The notes beneath the pieces are model-generated. The model ran no database searches. It saw only the letters and a program-made list of their open reading frames with translations, and had not been told where the DNA came from. A stretch of DNA of 64,000 nt from the NCBI GenBank assembly GCA_963748205.1, contig CAVVIB010000023.1, positions 496,001 through 560,000 of the forward strand. The letters are read 5' to 3'. The translations under genes and the position numbers were made by a program. Below, one piece after another: positions 8,095-17,355 of the stretch (positions within the stretch are counted from its first letter, which is position 1; the number at the start of each line of letters is the position of its first letter). The stretch is from JAIBJN01 sp963748205 (GTDB taxonomy: Bacteria; Actinomycetota; Thermoleophilia; Gaiellales; Gaiellaceae).

Positions 8095-9530
8095 CCTCCT
8101 CGTCAAGGGCGGCGTCGCGGTCACGCCCGACGGCACGCGCCCGCTCGACGTCGGCGTCGAGGGCGAGACGATCGCGGTGCTCGCCGAGCCCGGGGAGGCC
8201 GGCGATGCGCGGCGCGTGCTGGACGCGGCCGGGAAGCTCGTCTTCCCCGGAGGCGTCGAGCCGCACGCCCACATCTTCGAGCCGATGTACCGCGGCTGGA
8301 CGCAGGGCGAGGAGGTCTGGCTCCAGACGCCCGAGGGCGCGACGCGGGCGGCGATCTTCGGCGGCACGACCACGGTGCTCTCGTTCGCCTTCATGGCCGT
8401 CCACGTCACCGAGCAGGAGTTCGACGCCCGGCTCGCGGTCGAGCACCGCCGCGAGGTCTTCACCGGGAGGTCGTACGCCGACTTCGCCTTCCACCCGGTG
8501 CTCACCGGGTCGCCCTCGGACGCGACCATTGCGAGCGTCGCCGACGCGATCGCCGAGGGCACGTCGACGATGAAGCTCTTCACGACCGACCTGACGACGG
8601 GCCAGGCCGGCGTGCGCATCGACCACGGCTCCGCCTTCGAGGTGATGAAGGTCTGCGCCGAGCACGGCGCGCTCGTGATGGTGCACGCCGAGGACGACGA
8701 CCTCATCAAGCACATGGAGGCGAAGCTGCGGCGCGAGGGGCGCAACGGGCTCGAGAACGTCCACCTCGTGCACACGCTCATGGGCGAGGAGCTGGCCGTG
8801 CGCGCCTGCGACCGGATGGCCGCCGAGGCCGGCGCCGCGCTCTACATCGTCCACGTGGGCGGGCCGAGATCCCATGGGCGCGATCGCGGACGCCCGTGCC
8901 GCGGGCCGGCCCGTCTACGGCGAGGCGCTCCACAACCAGCTCTGCTTCTCGATCGAGGACTACGCGAGGCCGGACGGCGCCAAGTACCACATCGGCATGG
9001 GCCTCAAGCCGCCCGGCCACCAGGAGGCGCTCTGGGAGGGGCTCGCCGACGGCCGTCTCTCGACGCTCGCCACGGACGAGTACACGACGTCCTTCGCGGT
9101 CAAGATGGCGGGCACCGACCTGGAGACGACGCCCGGCGGCCACGTAGGGATCGAGACGCGCGGGACGATCGGCTACTCCGAGGGCCACGTGGGGGGACGC
9201 ATGAGCCTCGAGCGCTTCGTGGACGTCTTCTCCGCCAACCCCGCCAAGCTCATGGGCCTCTACCCGCGCAAGGGCGCGATCGCGGTGGGGAGCGACGCAG
9301 ACCTCGCGGTCTGGGATCCCGACGGCGGGCGGACGATCACGCTCGACGACCTCCACCACGACTCGGACTACAGCCCGTGGGAGGGGTGGGAGGTGCGCGG
9401 GTGGCCGGTGGCGACCGTCCTTCGCGGCAAGGTCGTGGTCGAGAACGGCGAGCTGCTCGGGAGCCCCGACGACGGGCGCTGGCTCCCGCGGCGGCTCGAT
9501 CCCGCAGTCGCCGAAGGGCCGGCCGTCTGA
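8087..9530 (+). CDS. Dihydropyrimidinase/hydantoinase-like amidohydrolase, one frame break near 8868
   Basis: Cyclic-amide hydrolase of the amidohydrolase superfamily. Seen: VFPGGVEPHAHIFEPM (metal-binding HxH), GTSTMKLFTT (candidate carboxylated bridging Lys), VMVHAEDDD and YIVHV (His ligands), then after a shift of one base within 8860-8876, TDEYTTSF (catalytic Asp), and SANPAKLMGLYPRKGAIAVG, the classical family C-terminus. About 480 residues when joined, the usual length. Acts on hydantoins or dihydropyrimidines in related enzymes; the substrate here is open. Translational overlap with both neighbours (8-nt upstream, TGATG downstream). Confidence 0.85.
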
Positions 9531-10385
9531 TGCCCGGCTTCCGGCAGGAGCTCGTCGGTCTCTTCGGGCAGCCCGTGGACGAGAATCCGACGCAGGCGAT
9601 GATCGAGGCGGGCTTCGAGGCCGCCGGCCTCGACTGGCGCTACCTGACGATCGAGGTCGCTCCCGACGATCTCGGGGACGCGGTGCGCGGGGCGCGCGCC
9701 ATGGGTCTGCGCGGCTTCAACTGCACCATCCCCCACAAGGTCGCGGTCGTGGAGCACCTCGACCGGCTCGGGCGCTCGGCGGAGCTCATGGGCGCGGTCA
9801 ACTGCGTCGTGCGGCGCGGGGACGAGCTCGTCGGGGAGAACACCGACGGCGCCGGCTTCCTCGAGGCGCTGCGGCGTAGACGCGACCCCGCAGGATCGCG
9901 GGTGGTGATGCTGGGCGCCGGCGGCGCGGCCCGGGCGATCGCGGTCGAGCTCCTCCTGGCCGGCGCCGCGAGCCTCACGATCGTGAACCGAGGGGCCGAG
10001 CGCGCGCGGGAGCTGCAGGCGCTCCTGGACGGGATCGATTCACCCACCGTCGTCCGCGTCGAGGAGCTCGATGCCGGTCTTCCGCGTCTCCGGGGACGCC
10101 GACCTCGTGGTCAACGCGACGTCGATCGGCCTCTACCCGGACGTCGACGCGATGGTCCCGCTCGCGCTCGACGACGTGGCCGGGCGGGCGCTCGTCGCGG
10201 ACGTGATCCCGAATCCGCCGGAGACGGGCTTCCTCCGCGCCGCGGCCGAGCTCGGCTGCGAGACGCTCGACGGCCTCGAGATGCTCGTTGAACAGGGCAG
10301 GATCGGGTTCGAGCTGTGGACCGGCGTCGAGCCCGATGTCGAGGCCATGCGGGAGGCGTTGCGGCGGGCCTTCGAGCTGGCGTGA
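9530..10385 (+). CDS. aroE: Shikimate dehydrogenase (one frame break near 10085)
   Basis: Reduces 3-dehydroshikimate to shikimate with NADPH in aromatic amino acid biosynthesis, or acts as a quinate/shikimate paralog. Seen: RGFNCTIPHKVAVVEHLD with catalytic Lys in the IPHK motif, GAVNCVV, GENTDGAGFLEAL (catalytic Asp), GAGGAARAIAVEL nucleotide-binding loop, and, after a one-base shift within 10075-10110, VVNATSIGLYP and a normal C-terminus. Joined length ~284 residues is typical. The start ATG shares a base with the previous stop (TGATG), and the end overlaps the glycosyltransferase start as GTGA. Its place beside a hydantoinase is unusual for a core biosynthetic aroE, so a catabolic paralog is possible. 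Confidence 0.85.
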
Positions 10386-11389
10386 GCTCGCCCCACGTCT
10401 CCGTCCTGGTGCCGGTGCGGGACGAGGCTGCGTACCTCGCCGAGGCGCTCGCGTCGCTCTCGGTGCAGACGTTCTCCGACTTCGAGGCGCTCGTCGTCGA
10501 CGACGGGTCGACCGACGGCTCTGCCGAGATCGCGGAGGCGCATGCGCGGGAGGACAACCGCTTTCGGGTGCTCCGGCAGGAGCCGACCGGCATCGTCGCC
10601 GCGCTCGAGCGCGGTCGCGCCGAGGCCCAGGGGTCGCTGATCGCGCGCATGGACGGCGACGACATCGCGCTTCCCGGGCGCCTCGAGGCCCAGGTGGAGG
10701 CGCTCGCCGACCCCGGCCTGGCAGCGTGCGGCGGCCGCGTCTCGTACTTCCCCGACGAGGCCGTGCGCGACGGGACCCGCCGCTACGAGGCGTGGCTCAA
10801 CGGCCTTCTCACGGCCGAGGACGCGGCGCGCGACGTCTTCGTCGAGTGCCCGCTGCCTCACCCGGCGCTGACGATCAGGGCGGACATCCTCGCCGCCGTG
10901 GGTGGGTACCGCGACCCGGGTTGGCCCGAGGACTACGACCTCGTCCTGCGCCTCTGGGCGGCCGGGCATCGCTTCCGGAACGTCGAGACGCCGGTGCTCC
11001 GCTGGCGCGAGCACGGGGCGCGCCGCTCACGCTCGGACTCGGCCTACGCGCTCGAGGCCTTCGTCCGCTGCAAGGTGCACCACCTGCGGGCGACGCTCCT
11101 GCGCGAGTTCCCGAGCGTCGTCGTCTGGGGCGCAGGCCCGGTCGGGAAGTCGTTCGCCCGCGAGCTCCAGGCCCAGGGGTCGCGCGTCGCCGCGTTCGTC
11201 GACGTCGACCCGCGCAAGATCGGCCACGACGTCCACGGCGCGCCCGTGGTCGCCGTAGAGGACGCCGCGAAGTACCGAGCCGCGTTCGCGATCGGCGCCG
11301 TCGCCGGCGAGGTCGCGCGCGCCGAGATCCGCGAGGCGGTCGCTGCCGAAGGGCGCCGGGACGGCATCGACTTCGTCGCCGTCGCGTAG
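10382..11389 (+). CDS. GT2 family glycosyltransferase with C-terminal Rossmann domain
   Basis: Start set at GTG 10382 (GTGA overlap with the aroE stop) because the product then begins just ahead of the GT-A core: VSVLVPVRDEAAYLAEALAS, VVDDGSTDGS, RMDGDDIALPGRLE (DxD metal site) and WPEDYDLVLRLW acceptor motif. Residues ~235-335 form a separate nucleotide-binding domain (VVVWGAGPVGKSFARELQ, FVDVDPRKIG) like the N-terminal half of PglD-type sugar acyltransferases. Likely adds a sugar to a cell-surface glycan or lipid; no membrane segment. The fusion of a GT-A with a dinucleotide-type fold at the C-terminus is seen in surface polysaccharide loci. Confidence 0.82.
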   Translation: MSSPHVSVLVPVRDEAAYLAEALASLSVQTFSDFEALVVDDGSTDGSAEIAEAHAREDNRFRVLRQEPTGIVAALERGRAEAQGSLIARMDGDDIALPGRLEAQVEALADPGLAACGGRVSYFPDEAVRDGTRRYEAWLNGLLTAEDAARDVFVECPLPHPALTIRADILAAVGGYRDPGWPEDYDLVLRLWAAGHRFRNVETPVLRWREHGARRSRSDSAYALEAFVRCKVHHLRATLLREFPSVVVWGAGPVGKSFARELQAQGSRVAAFVDVDPRKIGHDVHGAPVVAVEDAAKYRAAFAIGAVAGEVARAEIREAVAAEGRRDGIDFVAVA

Positions 11390-11399
11390 CCTGCGCCCC

Positions 11400-11975
11400 G
11401 TGCCCGAGCGCTGTGCGTGGGTCCCCGAGAGCGATCCGCTCTACGTCGCCTACCACGACGAGGAGTGGGGCGTGCCCGAGCGCGACGACCGCGCGCTCTA
11501 CGAGCTGCTCACCCTGGAAGGCGCCCAGGCCGGGCTCTCGTGGTCGACGATCCTGCACAAGCGGGAGGGCTACCGCCGCGCGTTCGCGGGCTTCGACCCG
11601 GCCAAGGTGGCGCGCTTCGACGCACGCAAGGAGAAGAAGCTCCTCGCCGACCCGGGCATCGTCCGCAACCGGCTCAAGGTCTCCTCGACGATCGAGAACG
11701 CCCGCCGCGTGCTCGAGACCCAGGAGGAGCTCGGGAGCTTCCAGGCGCTCCTGTGGGGCTTCGTGGACGGCGAGCCGCTCGTCGGCCGCTGGAAGTCGGT
11801 CGGCGAGATCCCCGCCGAGACGCCCGTCTCCAAGGCGATGAGCAAGGAGCTCAAGCGCCGCGGGTTCCGCTTCGTCGGGCCGACCGTCTGCTACGCGTTC
11901 ATGCAGGCCGCCGGGCTCGTGGACGACCACGTGGTCTCCTGCTTTCGCTTCGGCGCCGGCAGCAAGGCTCGGTGA
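11400..11975 (+). CDS. tag: DNA-3-methyladenine glycosylase I
   Basis: Base-excision repair enzyme that removes 3-methyladenine. A 191-residue protein with the family zinc snap: Cys near the N-terminus (RCAWVP), His in AYHDEEWGVP, and His/Cys in DDHVVSCFRF. Other signatures: LTLEGAQAGLSWSTIL (helix-hairpin-helix side) and FRFVGPTVCYAFMQAAGLV. GTG start 11 nt after the glycosyltransferase stop; its end overlaps the next gene by GTGA, so it belongs to the same transcription unit. Confidence 0.95.
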   Translation: MPERCAWVPESDPLYVAYHDEEWGVPERDDRALYELLTLEGAQAGLSWSTILHKREGYRRAFAGFDPAKVARFDARKEKKLLADPGIVRNRLKVSSTIENARRVLETQEELGSFQALLWGFVDGEPLVGRWKSVGEIPAETPVSKAMSKELKRRGFRFVGPTVCYAFMQAAGLVDDHVVSCFRFGAGSKAR

Positions 11976-13309
11976 GCGGAGACGACCTCCGCGAGGCCGA
12001 GCGCCTCGCGCCCGCGCCTCCGGTGCCGGAGCCGGGGCGCGTCCGCTCGGCGCTGAAGCTCGCGACGATCGACATCGGCCCGCTGAAGCGGCACCGCGAT
12101 TTCCGCCTGCTCTTCTTCGGCCAGGGCGTCTCGTTCTTCGGCTCGATGATCACGTACGTCGCCCTGCCGTACCAGGCGTACCAGCTCACGGGCTCGTCGC
12201 TGGTCGTCGGCCTCCTCAGCCTCGCCGAGCTCGGCCCCCTGCTCGTCACGGCCTTCGTCGGCGGCGCGCTCGCCGACGCCTTCGACCGAAGGCGGCTCGT
12301 CCAGATCGCCGAGGCCTCGCTCGCGCTCTGCGCCGGCATCCTCGCCTTCAACGCGACGCTGGACAGCCCGAAGCTGTGGGTGCTCTTCGTCGTCGGCGCG
12401 CTCATGGCAGGGCTGGACGGGATCCAGCGCCCGCCGCTCGACGCGATGACGCCGCGACTCGTCGAGCGCCACGAGCTGATCGCGGCGAGCGCGCTCGACT
12501 CCTTCCGCGGCAACATCGGCATGGTCACGGGCCCCGCGGTGGGCGGGATCCTGATCGCGACGCTCGGCCTGCCGACGACGTACGTGATCGACGTGGCGAC
12601 CTTCGGCGCGTCGCTCGGCGCGCTCGCGCTGATGCGCGCCGTCCCGCCTCCGCCGGGCGCGGAGCGGCCGAGCCTGCGGGGCATCGTGGACGGCTTCCGG
12701 TACGCGGTGAGCCGCCCCGAGCTCGTCGGCACCTACAGCGTGGACATGCTCGCCATGTTCTTCGGGATGCCGCTCGCGCTCTTCCCCGCGTTCGCGTCCG
12801 AGTTCGGCGGCGCGGGGGTGCTCGGGCTCATGTATGCGGCGATCCCCGCGGGCTCGCTCGTCGCCACGGTGACGAGCGGGTGGACCGGGCGCGTGCACCG
12901 CCACGGCCTCGCCGTCATCTGGGCGGCGGCTGCCTGGGGCGTCGCCATCACCGCGGCCGGCTTCGCGCCGAATCTCGCTCTCGTCCTGGTCTTCCTCGGC
13001 CTCGCGGGCGCGGCCGACATGATCAGCGGGATCTTCCGCGGGACGATCTGGAACACGACCATCCCCGACCACCTGCGCGGCCGGCTCGCCGGCATCGAGC
13101 AGGTGAGCTACTCGGCGGGGCCGCTGCTCGGGAACCTGGAGTCCGGCATCGTCGCCTCGTTCGCGGGGATCAGGGCCTCGATCGTCTCCGGCGGCGTCCT
13201 CTGCGTCGTCGGCGTCGCGCTCGCGGCGCTCGCGTTGCCCGCGTTCAGGCGCTACGACGCCCGCGAGCACCTCACGGAGCCGGCGGAACCCGGCCGATCG
13301 TCAGCCTGA
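11972..13309 (+). CDS. MFS transporter (exporter type)
   Basis: A 445-residue major facilitator of the MFS_3/EntS-like exporter group: about 12 hydrophobic segments starting at HRDFRLLFFGQGVSFFGSMI, with the A-loop GGALADAFDRRRLV between helices 2 and 3, and a central cytoplasmic loop around residues 220-240. Drug, macrolide or siderophore export is usual for the group; the substrate here is not predictable. GTG start overlaps the tag stop as GTGA. The 3' end overlaps the convergent acetyltransferase gene by 38 nt. Confidence 0.87.
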   Translation: MSGDDLREAERLAPAPPVPEPGRVRSALKLATIDIGPLKRHRDFRLLFFGQGVSFFGSMITYVALPYQAYQLTGSSLVVGLLSLAELGPLLVTAFVGGALADAFDRRRLVQIAEASLALCAGILAFNATLDSPKLWVLFVVGALMAGLDGIQRPPLDAMTPRLVERHELIAASALDSFRGNIGMVTGPAVGGILIATLGLPTTYVIDVATFGASLGALALMRAVPPPPGAERPSLRGIVDGFRYAVSRPELVGTYSVDMLAMFFGMPLALFPAFASEFGGAGVLGLMYAAIPAGSLVATVTSGWTGRVHRHGLAVIWAAAAWGVAITAAGFAPNLALVLVFLGLAGAADMISGIFRGTIWNTTIPDHLRGRLAGIEQVSYSAGPLLGNLESGIVASFAGIRASIVSGGVLCVVGVALAALALPAFRRYDAREHLTEPAEPGRSSA

Positions 13310-13778
13310 GGTACGGGACGAGCCCGAGGCGCTCGTAGAAGCGCCAGGCGTCGTCGTTCCCCTCCATGACCGCAAGGGTGATCTCCTCGACGCCGAGGGC
13401 GCGCAGCTCCTCGAAGACGGCGTCCATGAGCCGCCCGCCGAGCCCTTGCCCGCGCTCCTCCGGGAGCACGGAGAGGCTCTCGAGCGACCCGACCCGCTCG
13501 CCGACCTCGAGCGTAGCCTCGGTTCCTCCCACGGCCACGGCGGCGTAGCCGACGAGGCGCCCGTCGCGCTCGGCGAGGAGGAAGAAGGAGCCGGGTCGGG
13601 CCAGCAGCCGCTCGTAGAACGCCCGTCTGCGCACCCACGACTCCTCGTCGGGGCGAAACGGCGCGACCGCCGTGAGGTGGCCGGCGACCGAGCGATGGTG
13701 CTGGTGCATCGCGTGCCACAGAGGCTCGACGTCGTCGATTCGCTCCGCGCCGGCGCGGGTGATCTCGATCTCGGACAC
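13272..13778 (-). CDS. GNAT family N-acetyltransferase
   Basis: A 168-residue Gcn5-related acetyltransferase. The acetyl-CoA pyrophosphate loop is seen as LPEERGQGLGGRLMDAVFEE (Q/RxxGxG/A), followed by a beta-bulge motif (EEITLAVMEGNDDAWRFYERLGL). The acyl acceptor is unknown. GTG start at 13778. Convergent with and overlapping the MFS gene end. Confidence 0.88.
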   Translation of the reverse strand: MSEIEITRAGAERIDDVEPLWHAMHQHHRSVAGHLTAVAPFRPDEESWVRRRAFYERLLARPGSFFLLAERDGRLVGYAAVAVGGTEATLEVGERVGSLESLSVLPEERGQGLGGRLMDAVFEELRALGVEEITLAVMEGNDDAWRFYERLGLVPYLRLTIGRVPPAP

Positions 13779-13823
13779 GAGTCAGATCATCTCAGGGTCC
13801 CTAGGATGGGAGGGACCACTTCG

Positions 13824-14765
13824 ATGGAGGCACTGCCGATGAAGCTCGAGGGCATCCACCATGTGACAGCCATCACCGCCGACGCGCCCGGCAACGTCGA
13901 CTTCTACACCCGGGTGCTCGGTCTGCGGCTCGTCAAGAAGACGGTCAACCAGGACGATCCGACCGTCTACCACCTGTTCTATGCGGACGAGCTCGGGAGC
14001 CCGGGCGCCGACCTCACCTTCTTCGAGTATCCCGGCCTGCCGCGCGGGCGTGCGGGCGCCGGGATGGTGCACACGGTCGCCTGGCGCGTCGGGTCGGAAG
14101 ATGCGGTTGCGTTCTGGGCGGAGCGGCTGGCTGCCGAGGGGATCGAGGTCGAGCGCGAGGGCGGGCGCCTGCGCTTCGCCGACCCCGAGGGGATGGGCCT
14201 CGAGATCGTGGCCGTCGAGGTCGACGACGAGCCGCTCGTCGCCCGGCACCCGGACATCCCGGCCGAGCATGCCCTCCAGGGCTTCCACGCCGTCAGGGCG
14301 TACACGGCCGACCCCGACGGGAGCAGGCAGGCGCTCGAGGACGTGCTGGGATTCGAGCGTGACGGCGACCGCGCCTGGGAGGTGCGGGGCGAGCAGCGCG
14401 GCTCCTTCTACGCCTACGACGATCCGCCGTCCGAACGCGGGCAGGGCGGCGCCGGCACGGTGCACCACGTCGCCTGGTCGTCGCCGATGGACGACCACGA
14501 GGCATGGCGCCGGCGGGTCGCCGAGGCGGGCTTGCGCCCGACGCCCGTGATCGACCGGTTCTACTTCCGCTCGGTGTACTTCCGCGAGCCGAGCGGCGTC
14601 CTCTTCGAGCTCGCCACGATGGGCCCCGGCTTCACCGCGGACGAGCCTCTGGAGACGCTCGGCGAGGAGCTCTCGCTCCCGCCGAACTACGAGCCGCTGC
14701 GGGAACGGCTCGAGGGCATCCTCACGCCGCTCCCCGACACGCGTCGCGCACGCACGCCGAACTAG
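13824..14765 (+). CDS. Ring-cleaving dioxygenase-like two-domain VOC protein (MhqO/LinE-like)
   Basis: A 313-residue protein with two VOC modules: residues ~6-135 (LEGIHHVTAITADAPGNVDFY, LRLVKKTVNQDDPTVYHLFY) and ~150-290 (LQGFHAVRAYTADP ... TVHHVAWSSPMDDHEAW ... YFREPSGVLFELATMGPGF). These match the group of putative hydroquinone-type ring-cleavage enzymes. Putative metal ligands: His in GIHHVTA, His in TVHHVAW and Glu in LFELAT. The start 13824 follows GGGAGGG at ~10 nt; an in-frame ATG at 13839 is also possible. Cytoplasmic; substrate not known. Confidence 0.85.
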   Translation: MEALPMKLEGIHHVTAITADAPGNVDFYTRVLGLRLVKKTVNQDDPTVYHLFYADELGSPGADLTFFEYPGLPRGRAGAGMVHTVAWRVGSEDAVAFWAERLAAEGIEVEREGGRLRFADPEGMGLEIVAVEVDDEPLVARHPDIPAEHALQGFHAVRAYTADPDGSRQALEDVLGFERDGDRAWEVRGEQRGSFYAYDDPPSERGQGGAGTVHHVAWSSPMDDHEAWRRRVAEAGLRPTPVIDRFYFRSVYFREPSGVLFELATMGPGFTADEPLETLGEELSLPPNYEPLRERLEGILTPLPDTRRARTPN

Positions 14766-14784
14766 CTCGAGCCCCTCGCACGGA

Positions 14785-14790
14785 TATCGT
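14785..14790 (+). promoter_or_regulatory. -10 hexamer, leaderless type (OLD-family gene)
   Basis: TATCGT ends 8 nt before the ATG at 14799; no Shine-Dalgarno. Confidence 0.45.
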
Positions 14791-14798
14791 CGGCGCCC

Positions 14799-15974
14799 AT
14801 GGCGCTCCTCAGGCGTGTCCGCATCCGCGCGTACCGCTCCGCTGCGGACGTCGAGCTCGAGCTCGGCCGCGTCGCCGCCCTCGTCGGCGAGGCCAGGGCG
14901 GGCAAGTCGAACCTCCTGCGCGCCGTGCGGGCGCTCCTCGATCCGACGGCGCCTGTCGACCCCGGCGACGTCCGCCGGAACGAGGACGGCACGCTCGCGG
15001 TCGAGGCCGAGCTCGACGACGGCCGCAAGGTCTCGCTCCGCGCCCGGCCGCCCGAGGCGAGCGCCGAGCGCGAGGGCGCCCCGCCGGTCGTGTTCCTGCC
15101 CGCGGGCCTGCGGGGCGAGACGCTCGTCGAGGCGAGCCCCGGCGCGGAGCAGGCTGCGGGCGCGTTCGTGGCCGCGGCGAAGGAGCACGAGGGGAGCGGC
15201 TCCGAGGCCGCCGGCGCCGGTGCGCTCGTCGCGGCGTTCGAAGCCTGCTGCGCGGCGGACGTCTCCGGCGTGGTCTTCATCGTCGAGGAGCCCGAGCTCT
15301 TCCTGCGCCCGCACACGCAGCGCTACCTCTACCGCCGGCTCCGCGAGCTCGCCGGCCTGGGGAACCAGGTGCTGTACTCGACGCACGCGCCGGCCTTCCT
15401 GAACGTTGCGCGCCTGGACGAGCTCGTGCTCGTGGAGCACGACCCCGAGCGCGGCACACACGTCGTCCGGCCGCAGCCGCTCGAGTCCGAGGAGGCGTTC
15501 CGGGTCGTCAGCGAGTTCGACGCCGAGCGCAGCGAGCTCTTCCTCGCCCGTGCGGCGATCCTCGTCGAGGGGAGGACGGAGAAGCTCGTCCTCCCGTCCG
15601 TCTTCGCGGCGCTCGGCCACGACGCCGACCGCGCGGAGATCTCCATCGTCGAGTGCGGCGGCAAGTCGAACATCCCCGTCTTCGCCCGCATCTGCCAGGC
15701 GTGCGACATCCCGTTCGTCATCGTCCACGACCGCGACGCCGAGCCGGGCAAGGATCCGATCCCGTCCGAGCAGCAGCTCAATGCCCTCATCTCCCAGATC
15801 GCCGGGGAAGAGCGGGTCGTCGAGCTGGCGCCCGACTTCGAGGCCGTCGCCGGCCTGCGCGGCCACTCGAACAAGCCGGAGCGGGCGTGGAACCACTTCT
15901 CCACGCCCGGCGTCGACGTGCCCGAGCCGCTGGCCCGCGCGGTGACGCTGGCCCTCGAGTTCGCGGGCGGCTAG
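14799..15974 (+). CDS. OLD-family ATP-dependent nuclease (ABC ATPase + Toprim), stand-alone
   Basis: A 391-residue protein with an SMC/ABC-type ATPase half and a Toprim half. ATPase: GEARAGKSNLLRAV (Walker A), VVFIVEEPELFLRPHTQ (Walker B plus D-loop region) and LYSTHAP (switch His). Toprim: AILVEGRTEKLVLPSVF (metal-binding Glu) and FVIVHDRDAEPGKDP (DxD). OLD nucleases cleave DNA and several act in phage defence or with a UvrD-like partner. It is shorter than typical class 1 OLD proteins and the coiled-coil insertion is reduced. No UvrD/GajB-type partner is encoded nearby, so a Gabija system is not present. Could be repair or defence. Confidence 0.85.
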   Translation: MALLRRVRIRAYRSAADVELELGRVAALVGEARAGKSNLLRAVRALLDPTAPVDPGDVRRNEDGTLAVEAELDDGRKVSLRARPPEASAEREGAPPVVFLPAGLRGETLVEASPGAEQAAGAFVAAAKEHEGSGSEAAGAGALVAAFEACCAADVSGVVFIVEEPELFLRPHTQRYLYRRLRELAGLGNQVLYSTHAPAFLNVARLDELVLVEHDPERGTHVVRPQPLESEEAFRVVSEFDAERSELFLARAAILVEGRTEKLVLPSVFAALGHDADRAEISIVECGGKSNIPVFARICQACDIPFVIVHDRDAEPGKDPIPSEQQLNALISQIAGEERVVELAPDFEAVAGLRGHSNKPERAWNHFSTPGVDVPEPLARAVTLALEFAGG

Positions 15975-16387
15975 CCGGTCACGTAGGGGTCCCACCAGCC
16001 CGGCGCGGGCTCTATCTGCTCCACGACGTCGACCCACATCCCGGCCGGGTCGATGACCCCGAAGCGCCGCTGGCCCCAGGGCTCGTCCGTCAGCCCGAGA
16101 GCGAGCTCGACCCCTCCCGCCACGAGCCGCTCGTGCTCCGTCCGTGCGTCGGCGACCTGGAAGGTGAGAAAGGTCCCTTCGCCGGAGTACGGCTCGGGCG
16201 ACGGCGGGGAGGAAGGGTGGGAGCTGTGCATGAAGGCGAGGGCGACCGGGCGCTCGGCATCGTTGCGAAGCCAGACGAACCAGTTGGCCTCGAAGCCCAC
16301 CTCGAACCCGAACCAGCGGCAGTAGAAGTCACGGCACTCCCGCAGGCGGTCGGTCACGACGACCGGATACGCGTCGAGAAGGCGCAT
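15971..16387 (-). CDS. VOC family protein (glyoxalase/bleomycin-resistance fold)
   Basis: Single VOC domain of 138 residues: LDAYPVVVTDRLRECRDFYC, FGVIDPAGMWVDVVEQIEPA. Start at 16387 because it overlaps the upstream stop as TGATG and the N-terminus then matches the family; the frame is open further upstream but that part is antisense-like sequence. Last gene of a four-gene minus-strand operon (18694 to 15971). Substrate unknown. Confidence 0.8.
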   Translation of the reverse strand: MRLLDAYPVVVTDRLRECRDFYCRWFGFEVGFEANWFVWLRNDAERPVALAFMHSSHPSSPPSPEPYSGEGTFLTFQVADARTEHERLVAGGVELALGLTDEPWGQRRFGVIDPAGMWVDVVEQIEPAPGWWDPYVTG

Positions 16388-17355
16388 CAAGCGAAGGCGA
16401 CGATCCGCTGGGGAGGCTCGCCTTCGAGGGCGGCCTGCTCCCAGGTCTCGCCCATGTCGGCGCTCGCGTAGACCGTGCCGTCGGAGAGCCCCATGACGAG
16501 CTGCCCGTCGAGGAAGGCGAAGGCGTAGGGCATCGAATCGAGCGGCCGCGGGAGGCCGCCGTCGAGTGCCTGCCACGGGCCGTCACCCTCCCAGCGGTAG
16601 ACGACCGCCTCGGCGGAGTCGCGGCCGTGCGCCGCGAAGGGCCCGGTGCTCGCCGAGACGAACCAGCGGTCGGGATCCTCGGGATCGACGGCCACCGACC
16701 ACGTGTAGTGGCGGTCGCGGCCCTCGTCGGCCGCCGCCCAGTTCGCGCCTCCGTCGGAGCTCCACGCCGCACCGCCGCCGGCGGCTTCGTACGCGCGCCC
16801 CTCGACGGTCGGGTGCCACGCGAGCGAGTGGCAGTCGAGCTGAGCGCCGGGCCGGTGGTCGCTCCACGTCTCGCCGCCGTCCTCGCTCCTCATGACGCCG
16901 CCGAGCTCGATGCCCGCGAGGAGGAGGCCGGGATCGTGCGGGCTCGGCGCGATCCAGCGGACGTGCGAGGTCCACGGCCGCGGCGGGAAGCTCCACGTGG
17001 GCGCCGACGGGATGGCGCGCAGGCTCTCGAGCTCGCTCCAGGACTCGCCGCGGTCGCGGCTGACGAAGAGCATGCTCGGCTCGCAGCCGGCGTAAAGCGC
17101 CCCGTCCGCGGGGGAGACGGAGACCGAGTAGACGTCGGGCTGCGGGAAGTCGACCTGCTCCCAGGACGCGCCGGCGTCGGAGCTCCGCCAGACGCCGCCT
17201 CCCCGCGAGCCGCCGATGAGGAAGTCCCGCTCCCGCGGGTCGCGCGCCACGCACTGGATGCCGGTTCCCCCGGCGCTCGCGTCGGCGCGCCAGGCGCCTT
17301 CGCCCGGTGAGAGGAGGGAGACCCCGTCCCCCGTGGCGGCGCAGAGCGCTGTCAC
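16387..17355 (-). CDS. BNR/VPS10-type beta-propeller protein
   Basis: A 322-residue protein made of sialidase-like Asp-box blades: SSDAGASWEQ, SRDRGESWSE, SEDGGETWSD, SSDGGANWAA and SADMGETWEQ are spaced along it, the pattern of a 6-7-bladed propeller. No signal peptide, so a cytoplasmic or non-classical location is expected. GTG start overlaps the cupin stop (GTGA) and its own stop overlaps the next ATG (TGATG). Proteins of this kind are often annotated as exo-alpha-sialidase, but sialidase catalytic residues are not evident and that name would be misleading. Confidence 0.78.
   Translation of the reverse strand: MTALCAATGDGVSLLSPGEGAWRADASAGGTGIQCVARDPRERDFLIGGSRGGGVWRSSDAGASWEQVDFPQPDVYSVSVSPADGALYAGCEPSMLFVSRDRGESWSELESLRAIPSAPTWSFPPRPWTSHVRWIAPSPHDPGLLLAGIELGGVMRSEDGGETWSDHRPGAQLDCHSLAWHPTVEGRAYEAAGGGAAWSSDGGANWAAADEGRDRHYTWSVAVDPEDPDRWFVSASTGPFAAHGRDSAEAVVYRWEGDGPWQALDGGLPRPLDSMPYAFAFLDGQLVMGLSDGTVYASADMGETWEQAALEGEPPQRIVAFA

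Noticed and set aside
14799..15974. Gabija defence system
   Set aside because: The OLD-type protein is present but no UvrD/GajB-like helicase or other defence genes are next to it.
16387..17355. Sialidase
   Set aside because: Asp-box blades are present but the arginine triad and catalytic Tyr/Glu of sialidases are not apparent, and there is no signal peptide.
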